From contig NZ_NCEN01000004.1 of NCBI RefSeq assembly GCF_002280675.1, positions 186,001 to 250,000 of the forward strand: DNA of 64,000 nucleotides. The letters run 5' to 3'. Source of the stretch: Novosphingobium sp. 32-60-15 (GTDB taxonomy: Bacteria > Pseudomonadota > Alphaproteobacteria > Sphingomonadales > Sphingomonadaceae). The notes beneath the pieces were generated by a model. The model did not search any database and had not been told where the DNA came from. It saw nothing but the letters and a program-made list of their open reading frames with translations. Made by a program: the position numbers and the translations under genes. Within the stretch, counting starts at the first letter, position 1, and each line of letters starts with the position of its first letter. Positions 42,581-51,972 of the stretch are shown one piece after another.

Positions 42581-43540
42581 CTAGTAGGGCGATGGTTCCA
42601 GCGCTTCCAACTCGGCAAGCCGTTCGCGCATGCGGCGCAGTTCGGCCAAACGGCGCGATCTTTCGCAAGAAATTGGCAAGGCTGCCAGCACCGTGACGCC
42701 GACATAAAGCTGGAAGAACTGGATTCTATCGCCGTAAGCCACATCCATCAGCGCGATTGGCCCCAATTCGAAGGCGGTCAACGCACCTCCGATCAGGATC
42801 AGGGCAACAGGCATTGCGGCAATCAGCGCTTCTTCCAGCATGGCCGAGCCAACGACGACAAACAGCAGCGGAAACACCAGCAAAGCCCGCATATCGAGCA
42901 CGAAGACCGCAGTGGTCAACAGCGCGAAGCCTCCCAGGACCATTGCGGCAAATGGCCAGCTTTCCGAATTCGGCAGGCAATTGCGTCCGCGCGACCATCG
43001 CGAATACGTAAAGCGGAAAACGGGCAGGCAAGTAATAAGGCCAAGTGAATGGCCGATAATCCAATGCGTGAAGTTTTCAAGGAAAGGGGCATCGTTAGTG
43101 ACCCCTGCGACCATTGCTGCACAAGCACCACTGACAAGCGGAATGATCAAGCCGATGCCGATATAAAATCCCGCGACCCATTCAAGCGTCTCGTCCGGCC
43201 AAAACGCGAGTGTTATCCTGCGCATTATCATTGCCGCCGCAGCAGCCTCGGCGATATTGATCAAAGCCAAAGGGACTGATGCTGCCCAACCAAAGCCGAA
43301 AAGACCCGTCGCCGTAACGCTGGCGACCAAACACGCCAGCAACCAGGGGCCCCAGCGCTGTTCGGGTATAGTCACCAACCGCCCCGCCAATTGGGCACCG
43401 GCAATCCAGACCATCGCAACACCGCCGGTGAACCGCGCGAAGCTTACAGTCAGCGCTGCTAAAGCAAAGAAAACCAAAGCAACGCCGATGGGGCTGGAAA
43501 GGAAGCGAGATATGCGCATCCCCATATTGTGGAGCCGCAT
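42581..43540 (-). CDS. MASE1-type integral membrane protein without output domain
   Basis: An eight-helix membrane protein with the MASE1 sensor pattern: GVALVFFALAALTVSFARFTGGVAMVWIAGAQLAG and NFTHWIIGHSLGLITCLPVF. MASE1 normally precedes a histidine kinase, GGDEF or EAL domain. Here only a basic, coiled-coil-like tail (RSRRLAELRRMRERLAELEAL) follows before the stop. The start is uncertain: ATG 43540, 43525 and 43519 are in frame, and a TTG/ATG extension to 43579 exists. No neighbouring signalling gene supplies an obvious output. Confidence 0.75.
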   Translation of the reverse strand: MRLHNMGMRISRFLSSPIGVALVFFALAALTVSFARFTGGVAMVWIAGAQLAGRLVTIPEQRWGPWLLACLVASVTATGLFGFGWAASVPLALINIAEAAAAAMIMRRITLAFWPDETLEWVAGFYIGIGLIIPLVSGACAAMVAGVTNDAPFLENFTHWIIGHSLGLITCLPVFRFTYSRWSRGRNCLPNSESWPFAAMVLGGFALLTTAVFVLDMRALLVFPLLFVVVGSAMLEEALIAAMPVALILIGGALTAFELGPIALMDVAYGDRIQFFQLYVGVTVLAALPISCERSRRLAELRRMRERLAELEALEPSPY

Positions 43541-43697
43541 GGTTAAGATTTTGCCTTTAAAACAGATAGGTATTGTCAAGAACGACGATGTGGTTGTTCC
43601 ATATTAAAAGCAGAAACCCCCAATCAGGCCACGCATTCGCACTGGCCAATATCGCCCAATTTTGCACCGTTTGCCGCCATTCATGGCACATTGCCCA

Positions 43698-43726
43698 CTG
43701 ACATGCGCAGCTTGCACTTGCTATCC
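43698..43726 (+). promoter_or_regulatory. Candidate promoter of purF
   Basis: CTGACA (43698-43703) and CTATCC (43721-43726) with a 17-bp spacer make a plausible sigma-70-type promoter about 70 bp ahead of the purF ATG. Confidence 0.35.
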
Positions 43727-43797
43727 TGAGCAAAGGTCGTCATTTGGGCGCCAGAAGTTGGCCGGTGCTTTTGCGCCCACGCGAGTCCATAGGACCC

Positions 43798-45288
43798 ATG
43801 ATTTCACAGAACGAATTTCGCGATGAAACCCCGTGGGACATCGATTCCGATGACGACAAGCTGCGCGAGGAGTGCGGCATCTTCGGCGTACTCGGCGTAC
43901 GTGACGCTGCGGCGACAGCGGCTTTAGGGCTTCACGCTTTGCAGCACCGCGGACAAGAAGCGGTTGGTATCACCAGTTTCGATGGCCAGGAATTCTATTC
44001 GCGCAAGGGCATTGGCCACGTTGCGGCGAATTTTTCGACCGGATCGGCGATTGCCGAATTGCCCGGAATGATGGCTTCGGGCCACGTGCGGTACTCCACA
44101 ACTGGTGGCGCGGGCCTGCGCAATGTGCAGCCACTGTTTGCCGATCTTGCCTCGGGCGGGTTTGCAATTGCGCACAACGGCAACATTTCCAATGCGATGT
44201 TCCTGAAGCGCGATCTGGTTCGCAAAGGCGCGATCTTCCAATCCACTTCCGATACCGAGGTGATCATTCACCTTGTGGCGACAAGCCGCTACCCCACCCT
44301 GCTTGACCGCTTTGTCGATGCATTGCGTCTGGTAGAAGGCGCTTATTCGCTTATCTGCATGACACCCGAAGGCATGATTGCCTGCCGCGATCCACTGGGC
44401 ATTCGCCCGCTGGTCATGGGCAAAATGGGCGATGCGGTCGTGTTTGCTTCTGAAACTGTAGCGCTTGACGTGGTTGGAGCAGATTTCCTGCGCGAGATTG
44501 AGCCGGGCGAACTCGTCCAGGTCGATCTTGACGGCAATCTGAGTAGCCACCGCCCGTTCGGCAAGCCCGAAGCGCGCCCTTGTATCTTTGAACACGTCTA
44601 TTTCAGCCGTCCTGATTCGATCATGGGTGGCCGTTCGGTCTATCAGGTCCGCAAGGAAATCGGCGCGCAATTGGCAATCGAAAGCCCCGCAAACGCTGAT
44701 ATCGTGATCCCCGTCCCCGACAGCGGCGTTCCTGCTGCGCTGGGCTATGCGCAGCAATCGGGCATTCCGTTTGAGCTCGGCATCATTCGTTCGCACTACG
44801 TCGGCCGCACTTTCATCCAGCCTTCGGATGGCGCGCGCAACGCCGATGTGAAGCGCAAGCATAACGCCAACCGTGCGCTGGTTGCGGGCAAGCGGATTGT
44901 GCTGATTGATGATTCGATTGTGCGCGGCACGACCAGCCTGAAGATCGTACAGATGATGCGGGACGCCGGTGCGGCTGAAGTTCACATGCGCATTGCCAGC
45001 CCCCCGACCGAGCATTCGTGCTTCTACGGGGTCGACACGCCTGAACGCTCAAAGCTGCTGGCAGCGCGTATGGATGTACAAGCCATGGCCGATTTCATCC
45101 ACGCCGATAGCCTTGCCTTCGTTTCCATCGATGGCCTTTATCGCGCAGTTGGCGAAGCACAGCGCAACAACGCATGCCCGCAATACTGCGACGCTTGCTT
45201 CAGCGGCGAATACCCCACACGCCTGACGGACCTTGGTGAACGGGACAACCCCGCACAATTGTCGTTCGCGGTCGAAAAGGTCGCGTAA
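43798..45288 (+). CDS. purF: Amidophosphoribosyltransferase
   Basis: First committed step of purine synthesis: PRPP plus glutamine to phosphoribosylamine. A 25-residue propeptide precedes the nucleophile in REECGIFGV (Cys26), as in precursor-type PurF. The glutaminase part shows LQHRGQEAVGI, HVRYSTTGG and IAHNGNISN. The phosphoribosyltransferase motif is VLIDDSIVRGTTS. Cysteines near the end (PQYCDACFSGEYP) resemble those of the [4Fe-4S] type. The ATG at 43798 follows AGGA. An SDR gene starts directly after the stop. Confidence 0.97.
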   Translation: MISQNEFRDETPWDIDSDDDKLREECGIFGVLGVRDAAATAALGLHALQHRGQEAVGITSFDGQEFYSRKGIGHVAANFSTGSAIAELPGMMASGHVRYSTTGGAGLRNVQPLFADLASGGFAIAHNGNISNAMFLKRDLVRKGAIFQSTSDTEVIIHLVATSRYPTLLDRFVDALRLVEGAYSLICMTPEGMIACRDPLGIRPLVMGKMGDAVVFASETVALDVVGADFLREIEPGELVQVDLDGNLSSHRPFGKPEARPCIFEHVYFSRPDSIMGGRSVYQVRKEIGAQLAIESPANADIVIPVPDSGVPAALGYAQQSGIPFELGIIRSHYVGRTFIQPSDGARNADVKRKHNANRALVAGKRIVLIDDSIVRGTTSLKIVQMMRDAGAAEVHMRIASPPTEHSCFYGVDTPERSKLLAARMDVQAMADFIHADSLAFVSIDGLYRAVGEAQRNNACPQYCDACFSGEYPTRLTDLGERDNPAQLSFAVEKVA

Positions 45289-46008
45289 ATGAGCAGCGCG
45301 GGTCCGTTCGCTGGCCAATTGGCGCTGGTTACAGGCGCCAGTCGTGGCATCGGTGCAGCAACAGCCAAGGCATTGGCCGCAGCCGGCGCGCACGTGATCC
45401 TTGTGTCCCGTGCAGCCAAAGACCTTGAAAAGATCGAGCAGGACATTTTCGACGCAGGCGGCAGTGCCACGATTGCGCCGGTTGATCTGGCCGAAGCAGA
45501 CGGCATCGCACGGCTTGCCACGGCAATTTCGGGCCGCTGGGATGCGCTCGATATCATGGTAATCAACGCAGCGGCTTTCCCCACGTTGACCCCTGTGTGG
45601 CAAATTGATCCGCGCGAATTCAACAATGCTTTGACGCTGAATGTGCTGGCCACCCAAGCACTGCTTGCAGGCTTTGACGGCATGCTGCGCAAAAGCAAAG
45701 ACGCGCGTCTGATTGGCGTGACCAGCAGTGTCGGTGCATCCCCAAGGGCTTATTGGGCCGCTTATGGTTCATCCAAGGCTGCGTTTGACGTGTTGCTTGA
45801 TTGCTATGGGCAAGAAACGCGCAATACATCGGCAATTCGCGTTGCCGTGCTTGATCCGGGGGCAACCCGCACCAAGATGCGCGCCAAGGCGTACCCCGGC
45901 GAAGATCCGGCAAGCGTGAAGCCTCCCGAAGTGGTGGCAGATCGGATCGTGGCACTTCTTGGTGAACAATTTGCCAGTCCGCACCGCGAACGGGTTAACC
46001 ACGCTTAA
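45289..46008 (+). CDS. Short-chain dehydrogenase/reductase
   Basis: NAD(P)-dependent oxidoreductase of 239 residues. The cofactor motif is LVTGASRGIGAATAKAL, the NAG-type motif is VINAAAF, and the catalytic residues are SSVG (Ser), then YGSSK (Tyr and Lys). LDPGATRTKMRAKAYPGEDP near the C-terminus is typical of the YciK-like SDR group often found behind purF in alphaproteobacteria. It starts on the base after the purF stop, so the two are cotranscribed. The substrate is unknown. Confidence 0.9.
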   Translation: MSSAGPFAGQLALVTGASRGIGAATAKALAAAGAHVILVSRAAKDLEKIEQDIFDAGGSATIAPVDLAEADGIARLATAISGRWDALDIMVINAAAFPTLTPVWQIDPREFNNALTLNVLATQALLAGFDGMLRKSKDARLIGVTSSVGASPRAYWAAYGSSKAAFDVLLDCYGQETRNTSAIRVAVLDPGATRTKMRAKAYPGEDPASVKPPEVVADRIVALLGEQFASPHRERVNHA

Positions 46009-46100
46009 TAATTTAGAATTAATGCCCTTAGGCGATTCTTGAGCTCAATCCCGCAAGCTTCTCTTGCTGGAAAAAGTGACAGATTTAAGGGCGTGGTTTG

Positions 46101-46460
46101 ATGAACACCACCAACACTGAATGGAATGTAGGGACTTACGGCCAAGCCGCCTTTGAGGATCGCTGTGCCCCGCGCCAACGCGTGAATATTCCAGCGGTCT
46201 TACGTCCATCGGGGGAACGCGGTTTCAATACGGTGGTTGTCGATCTGGCGCTGGCCGGGTTCTGTGCAAACTCGGTCCACCGCATGTATCCCGGAAACCG
46301 GTGCTGGTTGAGCCTGCCCAACATGGAATCATTGCTGGCCGAAGTCGTATGGTGGGACAGCGGCCGCGTCGGCTGTGCCTTTGACAAACTGCTCAGCCCG
46401 ATTGTTCACGACAACATCCTGGTCCGCTTTCGCGGTGATGGCGTTTTCAGGAACGTTTAA
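46101..46460 (+). CDS. PilZ domain protein
   Basis: A 120-residue single-domain protein that probably binds cyclic di-GMP. The first binding motif is RCAPRQRVNIPAVL (RxxxR), the second is VVDLALAGFCANS (D/NxSxxG-like, with Ala in place of Ser). VVWWDSGRVGCAFDKLL is the conserved end strand of PilZ. The altered second motif could lower affinity. It converges with the cyclopropane synthase gene, and their 3' ends overlap by 14 bp. Confidence 0.82.
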   Translation: MNTTNTEWNVGTYGQAAFEDRCAPRQRVNIPAVLRPSGERGFNTVVVDLALAGFCANSVHRMYPGNRCWLSLPNMESLLAEVVWWDSGRVGCAFDKLLSPIVHDNILVRFRGDGVFRNV

Positions 46461-47718
46461 CGAGCGTTACCTGGGCGACATTGATCCCGCCGCCGCGAAA
46501 TCCGCCTTCACAATACATCAGATAATAACGCCACAAGTCTATGAATTTGCGGTCAAAGCCTGCTGGCAAAGCATTGCTTGCCACCGCATGGTCAACCGCA
46601 TCGCGCCACAACTTCAACGTGCGCGCATAATCGAGGCCAAAATCATGCTGGTCCTCCCAACTTAGTCCGCGTTCAGCAGCCAGCACTTTGAATTCGCGCT
46701 CACTGATCAGCAGGCCGCCGGGAAAAACATAGGCCTGAATAAAGTCGGCGCTGGCGGCATAGGCATCGAACAATTCATCGCGGATGGTGATGTATTGCAA
46801 CGCTGCCCTGCCCCCCGGCTTGAGGCAGCGGGCAAGGCAATCAAAATACGACGGCCAATATTCGCGGCCCACGGCTTCGACCATTTCGACGCTGGCAATG
46901 GCGTCGAACTGCCCTTCGACATCGCGGTAATCCTGATGCAGGTAGTCGATCCCGGTCAGCCCCGAGGTTGCCAGTTCGCGCCGTGCCCAATCCAGTTGCT
47001 CGTCGGACAGACTGATCCCGGTCACGCGCGCACCCGACGTTTCGGCCAACCGCCGCGCAAGGTAGCCCCATCCGCAGCCAATTTCGAGAACATGACTTCC
47101 CGGCTTCAGCGCCAGCCTGTCGCCCAGACGGTCAACCTTGTTGGCCTGTGCTTGTGCCAGCGACGCATTGTCCGGAAGCCCATCCCACAAGGCGCTCGAA
47201 TAGCTCATCGTTTCATCAAGCCACAGGCGATAAAAGTCATTGCCGAGATCGTAATGCGCCGCAATGTTGCGCCGGGCCTGTGCCTTGGAGTTGCGGCGCG
47301 CGATGTTGAGCAGCCTTCCAGCCCAGCGCCACGGTCCTTTCGCGCGGCCGGTATCACCCAGTGTATCGGCGTTGCGCATGAACAGATCAAAGATCAACAC
47401 AGGGTCGGGGCTGTCCCACTCACCTGCGACCCACGCCTCATACCAGCCAATGGAACCTGCCGTCGCCAAACGGACCAGTGCATGCCAGCTTTTCAGATGG
47501 ATATAAGCGGTGGGCCCTTCGCCACGGCCACCGACAGTGCGCGATGATCCATCAGGTAGTTTGGCATGGATCGTTCCGCTGACCAGACCCCGGTCAATCC
47601 GCTCAACCGCGGTGTTGAACGATCCTGCAAACAACTTTGCAACCCAGCGGCCGGTGGCGGAAATGTTCCGTCCCCCTGCCACCAGATGCCGTCCCCTGAT
47701 TGGCGTCTGTGCGTTCAT
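46447..47718 (-). CDS. Cyclopropane-fatty-acyl-phospholipid synthase family methyltransferase
   Basis: SAM-dependent enzyme that modifies unsaturated acyl chains of membrane phospholipids. SAM motif I is VLEIGCGWGYLARRLAE, preceded by AHYDLGNDFYRLWLDETMSYSSA (the lipid-site block). LQYITIRDELFDAYAASADFIQ and YVFPGGLLIS are typical of CfaS. 423 residues is family-normal. It is upstream of, and convergent with, the PilZ gene; the photolyase gene lies behind its start on the same strand. Confidence 0.93.
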   Translation of the reverse strand: MNAQTPIRGRHLVAGGRNISATGRWVAKLFAGSFNTAVERIDRGLVSGTIHAKLPDGSSRTVGGRGEGPTAYIHLKSWHALVRLATAGSIGWYEAWVAGEWDSPDPVLIFDLFMRNADTLGDTGRAKGPWRWAGRLLNIARRNSKAQARRNIAAHYDLGNDFYRLWLDETMSYSSALWDGLPDNASLAQAQANKVDRLGDRLALKPGSHVLEIGCGWGYLARRLAETSGARVTGISLSDEQLDWARRELATSGLTGIDYLHQDYRDVEGQFDAIASVEMVEAVGREYWPSYFDCLARCLKPGGRAALQYITIRDELFDAYAASADFIQAYVFPGGLLISEREFKVLAAERGLSWEDQHDFGLDYARTLKLWRDAVDHAVASNALPAGFDRKFIDLWRYYLMYCEGGFRGGGINVAQVTLVKRS

Positions 47719-47755
47719 AATTGGCCTATGCGGTGGCCCGCAACATCGCGCAAGA

Positions 47756-49132
47756 TCATGCGTGCTTCATCAGATCATGTGCAGCCAAAGCCCGCGCCCG
47801 CGCTTCGGTGTGCGCGATGATTTTGGCGGGATAACCGCGGGGAGGAATGGCTGGATCGTGGATCTTGTCATCGGACAAATGCGCCAGTTCAGGCACCCAA
47901 CGCCGGATGTATTCCGCAGCGTCAAATTTTGGACTTTGCGTTAGCGGTGCCATGATCCGCACGAACATGTTGGAGTCAACACCTGTCCCCGCAGTCCATT
48001 GCCAATTCACGGCGTTTGATCCGTAATCGGCATCAACCAGCGTGTCCCAGAACCAGCGCTCACCCTCGCGCCAATCAATCAGCAGGTGCTTCACCAAAAA
48101 GCTCGCAGCGATCATCCGCACGCGATTGTGCATCCATCCGGTGTGCCACAATTCGCGCATACCGGCATCCACAATGGGATAGCCTGTTTTGCCTTGTTGC
48201 CACGCTTTCAGTCCTTCGGGGTCATCCCTCCAGTGCAACCGGTCGTAAGCTTCGCGGGCATTGCGCGTGCCGTAGTCTGGGAACTGCATGATCACGTTCT
48301 GCGCATAATCGCGCCAGCCCAACTCGCTTAGGAACACGTCGACCGTGCCACCGGCATCAGCCACGCGCGGCCAGATCATGGCTGGCGAAATTTCGCCAAA
48401 ATGCAGATGCGGGGATAATCGCGACGTGCCTTCGACCGAGGGCAGATTGCGGCATTCGCTGTAGCGGGCGGCTCTATCGACGAAGTCGTCAAGACGTCGC
48501 AAGGCCCCTGATTCTCCCGGCGTCCATTCATCGCGAAAGCCGCCTGCCCAATCGGGCCTCGTCGGCAGCAAATCCCAGTCATTCAAGGTGTCGCTGGCGG
48601 GCCAAACGTCCGGTGCCGCGAGCAGTGTCGGCGCGGGCATCGGCGGTGCTGGCGGCATGCGGTCGCGCAATGCGTTCCAGAATGGCGTATAGATCTTGTA
48701 CGGTGCCCCGCCGCCGGTCAGAACAGTTCCCGCAGGCGCAAGGTAATTGCCATCATGCAGCACCAGTGTGAACGTCTTGGCCACAGCCCGTTCGGCATTG
48801 CGCCACCACGGTTCGTAATGATGCAGCGCATGGATTGTCCGCGCGCCGGTTTCGCGGCGGATCGCGGCCAATTCCTCATGGCACTTGCCCCGGCGCAAGA
48901 TCAGACGCGACCCGAGCTTTTGCAACGAAGCATCAAGACTGGCCAAGCTGTGATGCAGCCACCAACGCGAGGCCCCACCCATCCGGTGATGTTTTGCCAA
49001 TTCATCATCAAGGACATAAACAGCGATGACGGGGCCTTCTGCCGCAGCAGCGACCAGTGCGGCTTGATCGGCAAGACGCAAATCGCGCCGAAACCACACG
49101 ATGGACGGGGAAACTCCAGCAAGCGACGTCAC
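47756..49132 (-). CDS. phrB: Deoxyribodipyrimidine photolyase
   Basis: Light-driven repair of UV-induced pyrimidine dimers in DNA. The N-terminal antenna domain starts SIVWFRRDLRLADQAALVAA. The FAD-binding C-terminal half has LSPHLHFGEISP, ELGWRDYAQNVI, KTGYPIVDAGMRELWHTGWMHNRVRMI and the conserved WFWDTLVDADYGSNAVNWQWTAG. 458 residues is normal. A GTG at 49132 is preceded by AGGAA at good distance; a longer frame to 49288 has an unlike N-terminus. It is divergent from the PAP2 gene. Confidence 0.95.
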   Translation of the reverse strand: MTSLAGVSPSIVWFRRDLRLADQAALVAAAAEGPVIAVYVLDDELAKHHRMGGASRWWLHHSLASLDASLQKLGSRLILRRGKCHEELAAIRRETGARTIHALHHYEPWWRNAERAVAKTFTLVLHDGNYLAPAGTVLTGGGAPYKIYTPFWNALRDRMPPAPPMPAPTLLAAPDVWPASDTLNDWDLLPTRPDWAGGFRDEWTPGESGALRRLDDFVDRAARYSECRNLPSVEGTSRLSPHLHFGEISPAMIWPRVADAGGTVDVFLSELGWRDYAQNVIMQFPDYGTRNAREAYDRLHWRDDPEGLKAWQQGKTGYPIVDAGMRELWHTGWMHNRVRMIAASFLVKHLLIDWREGERWFWDTLVDADYGSNAVNWQWTAGTGVDSNMFVRIMAPLTQSPKFDAAEYIRRWVPELAHLSDDKIHDPAIPPRGYPAKIIAHTEARARALAAHDLMKHA

Positions 49133-49206
49133 GATCTGTTTTTCCTGTTGCGTTTGGCTTGATTGACAGGGAACATCATCAAGCCGTCGCCCGTTCCAAT
49201 ATCCGA

Positions 49207-49935
49207 ATGATGAACTCCACCAACGATAACCACCTGTCCCTAAGGGCGCATCACTGGCGTATTTCGCCCACGCACGCGTTGATGGCAACTGCGTTGTGTT
49301 GGGCAGGATTTGCGGTAGTGACGGCGGCAGTGCTCACCGGGCGTAGCGAAGGCATTGATAGCGCCGGACTGCTATTTTGGCGACGAGGTGCGACGCTGTT
49401 GCCCGTAGGGCCTGAATGGCTGCTTGAAGCGGTCCGTGATTTGACGGCACTGGGCGGCGTGTTCTTGCGCAACCTTATAGCCTTGGGTGCGATTGTGGCG
49501 CTTGTCTTTCTGCGCCTTCGCCGTGAGGCGGTGTTGCTGGCTGCGACGATCGCGGGCGGTTGGATCGTCAACACCTTGGTGAAACTGGCAGTAGGCCGCC
49601 CTCGCCCGCTGATCGTGCCGCATTTGACCGATGCTGGCGGACAAAGCTTTCCCAGCGGGCACAGCTTCAATGCGGCGGTTGTCTATATCGCGATTGCCTT
49701 GGCATTCGCCGCGATGAGCCCGAAGCGATCCGTGCGGTGGACGCTTATCAGCCTGGCGATTGTGTTGAGCATGGGCGTGGCGGTCAGCCGCGTGTGGCTA
49801 GGCGTTCATTTTCCCAGCGATGTTATGGCAGGCTGGTTGGGCGGTGCTGGATGGGCTTTTCTGGCTGTGGCCATGCTGCAAAGGCCCGCAAAAGCCGTCG
49901 CGCAATCGTTGGATGGGGCTGCGCCAGCTGGTTAA
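49207..49935 (+). CDS. PAP2-family membrane phosphatase
   Basis: Integral membrane acid phosphatase of the PAP2 type, likely acting on lipid pyrophosphates or phosphatidic acid. The three-part active site is visible: KLAVGRPRP, PSGHSFNAAVVY and SRVWLGVHFPSDVMAGW, supplying Lys/Arg, Ser/His and Arg/His. About six membrane helices. The start is at ATG 49207 or 49210; a longer frame to 49057 overlaps the photolyase gene and is unlikely. It ends with a 4-bp overlap with the convergent DUF457 gene. Confidence 0.92.
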   Translation: MMNSTNDNHLSLRAHHWRISPTHALMATALCWAGFAVVTAAVLTGRSEGIDSAGLLFWRRGATLLPVGPEWLLEAVRDLTALGGVFLRNLIALGAIVALVFLRLRREAVLLAATIAGGWIVNTLVKLAVGRPRPLIVPHLTDAGGQSFPSGHSFNAAVVYIAIALAFAAMSPKRSVRWTLISLAIVLSMGVAVSRVWLGVHFPSDVMAGWLGGAGWAFLAVAMLQRPAKAVAQSLDGAAPAG

Positions 49936-50870
49936 CAGTCGGTCAAACGCACTGTTTCTTGAAAGCCGCCTGCCATGACAGGATCGGCGAAGCGCGCATC
50001 GCCGAATGTCACTGTGATTTCGCAGCCCTTGCGCCATATTGTCGCCGTGGGCATTTGTGACCACGCTAGGAAATCACGCACTTGGGGTGTGGCGATCGCT
50101 GCGCGTTGGACCACAGGCACGCTCATATTGTCGGCAACCGGTGGGCCGTAATCGGCCAACCGCGTCATACTGATTAAGGGATCGAACCGGGCATGCGTGA
50201 TCGCGCCGCCCGACCGCCACACGAGATCACGCCGCCAGAAACGCAAGGGCTCGGGCGAAGCGAATATGCGATCTGGCCTTGCGTATGGTGCATCTGCCGA
50301 CGGAGCGCGCCATGCCAGCGCGCTGATCCCCATGTTTCCAAGGATGAAAGCCAGCGCGGCGACCAGAGCAAGAATGGCAGGGCGGCCCGCTTTACGCTTT
50401 CGCGTCCGCCAAATCCCAGCGCTCAGAAACGCCAGAAGCCACGGCGACACGATGAACAAGCCGTCAGTGTGGAACCAGCGTTCGCTTGCCGGAGACAGCA
50501 ATTGCACCGCATAGACGTTCTGCAAATCAAGCAGCGGGTGTGTGATCGCGCCCAACCAGCACAACACAAGCAACCAGCCAAAGCGCATCGGTGGCGCGCT
50601 TTGCGCAATCTTGCCGCCGCTTAGCTGCCAACGGTCCAGCAGCCAAAGCATTGCTGCCAGCACTGGCGGCAAAACCACGACACCGCCGATCAGCCCGTGC
50701 GTAAAGCCGCGATGCATCGCCAGCGGTGCCCAAGGCGCCCATCCGAAAAACACATCGATATCAGGCATATTTGCTGCCAATATGCAGGCAGCCAATCCTT
50801 TGCGTGTACGATGCTTCAGGCCTGTCTCGGCCAGCGCCCAACCGACGAGGCTGTGTGTCAGGTTATCCAG
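49932..50870 (-). CDS. DUF457 / YdjM-type membrane metal-dependent hydrolase, apparent CTG start
   Basis: Membrane protein with four or five helices and the family's N-terminal motif. Reading upstream of the first ATG/GTG/TTG-type start (50795), the frame continues as DNLTHSLVGWALAETGLKHRTRKG, which is the conserved family N-terminus and includes the metal-ligand histidine. No ATG, GTG or TTG precedes it before an in-frame TAA, and the residue before DNL is a CTG at 50870-50868, with GGGGA seven bases upstream. NMPDIDVFF and AMHRGFTHG and THPLLDLQN supply further His/Asp ligands. The C-terminal third is periplasmic. Total length is 312 residues. Confidence 0.85.
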   Translation of the reverse strand: MDNLTHSLVGWALAETGLKHRTRKGLAACILAANMPDIDVFFGWAPWAPLAMHRGFTHGLIGGVVVLPPVLAAMLWLLDRWQLSGGKIAQSAPPMRFGWLLVLCWLGAITHPLLDLQNVYAVQLLSPASERWFHTDGLFIVSPWLLAFLSAGIWRTRKRKAGRPAILALVAALAFILGNMGISALAWRAPSADAPYARPDRIFASPEPLRFWRRDLVWRSGGAITHARFDPLISMTRLADYGPPVADNMSVPVVQRAAIATPQVRDFLAWSQMPTATIWRKGCEITVTFGDARFADPVMAGGFQETVRLTDC

Positions 50871-50904
50871 ACGCCAATCCCCGTCAGCCGTGCGGTGTTA
50901 TTAC

Positions 50905-51960
50905 TTAAATCGGGTCAGCCGCCGTGCCACTGACGGTCCACGTCTGGCCTTTGGCGAGCAGTTTGGCGAGATTTGCTTCTTTGCCGACGCGCGATTTGGC
51001 GTCCTGGCCAAGCAGCACTTCTTCGTACGTCGGGCGCGGATCGTCATAGATTACGCCCAGCGCCATCGGGAACGGGCCGAACGGCATTTCCACCAGCATG
51101 TGCGCAATCGCGCGGTTGCGGGCGTTGTGGACGATGACGCCCGCTGCCTGCCAATCGCCATCGATCACATCGACGACTTTCAGGCTGAGCGTTTCCATAT
51201 CAAGCGCAATGCCCTTGATCCCGCCCGACTTTTCGCTGCCGAACAGCATCGGCTGGCCATCTTCGACCCAAAGCTGGTTCTGATCCGCCACGCCCTTGGC
51301 GACGAAATCATCGAAGCGGTCTTTGTTATAGACGATGCAGTTCTGGAAGATTTCCACAAACGCCGCCCCCTTGTGGGCGTGGGATGCCTTCAACACACCG
51401 CTTAGGTTCTTGGACACATCATAAGCACGGGCGATAAACCGCGCGCCTGAACCCAACGCAAAAGCGCAAGGGCTGGCGGGATGATCGACCGAACCCAAGG
51501 GCGACGTCGGGCTGTTGGTGCCCTCACGGCTGGTCGGCGAGAACTGGCCTTTGGTCAGGCCGTAAATCTCGTTATTGAACAGAAGAATCTGCACATTCAC
51601 ATTGCGGCGCAGGATGTGCATCGTGTGATTTCCGCCGATCGACATGCCGTCACCGTCACCGGTTACAATCCAGACATCGAGGTCCGGATTGGCCAGCTTC
51701 ACGCCCGTGGCAAAGGCCGGCGCGCGACCGTGGATCGTGTGGAAGCCATAGCTTTCAATGTAATAGGGGAAACGGCTTGAGCAGCCGATGCCCGAGACGA
51801 ACACGGTGTTCGACGGATCAGCGCCGATTTCAGGCAAGGTGCGCTGCACGGCCTTGAGAATTGCGTAATCCCCGCAGCCCGGGCACCAGCGTACTTCCTG
51901 ATCGGTTTCCCAGTCCTTCAGCGAGGTCTGGACCTTGGCGATGGGAGTCATGTCGTTCAT
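50905..51960 (-). CDS. korB: 2-oxoacid:ferredoxin oxidoreductase, beta subunit
   Basis: TPP-binding subunit of a 2-oxoglutarate (KorAB-type) oxidoreductase. RWCPGCGDYAILKAVQ carries the conserved CPGCGD, and VTGDGDGMSIGGNHTMHILRRN is the TPP/Mg site. FNNEIYGLTKGQFSPTSREG is typical of the family. Only two of the four cysteines of a cluster are in the opening motif, with others near GIGCSSRFPYY and NCIVYNKD. 351 residues is normal. It lies 12 bp after korA on the same strand. Confidence 0.93.
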   Translation of the reverse strand: MNDMTPIAKVQTSLKDWETDQEVRWCPGCGDYAILKAVQRTLPEIGADPSNTVFVSGIGCSSRFPYYIESYGFHTIHGRAPAFATGVKLANPDLDVWIVTGDGDGMSIGGNHTMHILRRNVNVQILLFNNEIYGLTKGQFSPTSREGTNSPTSPLGSVDHPASPCAFALGSGARFIARAYDVSKNLSGVLKASHAHKGAAFVEIFQNCIVYNKDRFDDFVAKGVADQNQLWVEDGQPMLFGSEKSGGIKGIALDMETLSLKVVDVIDGDWQAAGVIVHNARNRAIAHMLVEMPFGPFPMALGVIYDDPRPTYEEVLLGQDAKSRVGKEANLAKLLAKGQTWTVSGTAADPI

Positions 51961-51972
51961 GTCTATATCCCC

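Noticed and set aside
43924-45015. 363-codon minus-strand frame opposite purF
   Set aside because: Antisense shadow of purF; the purF frame has all catalytic motifs.
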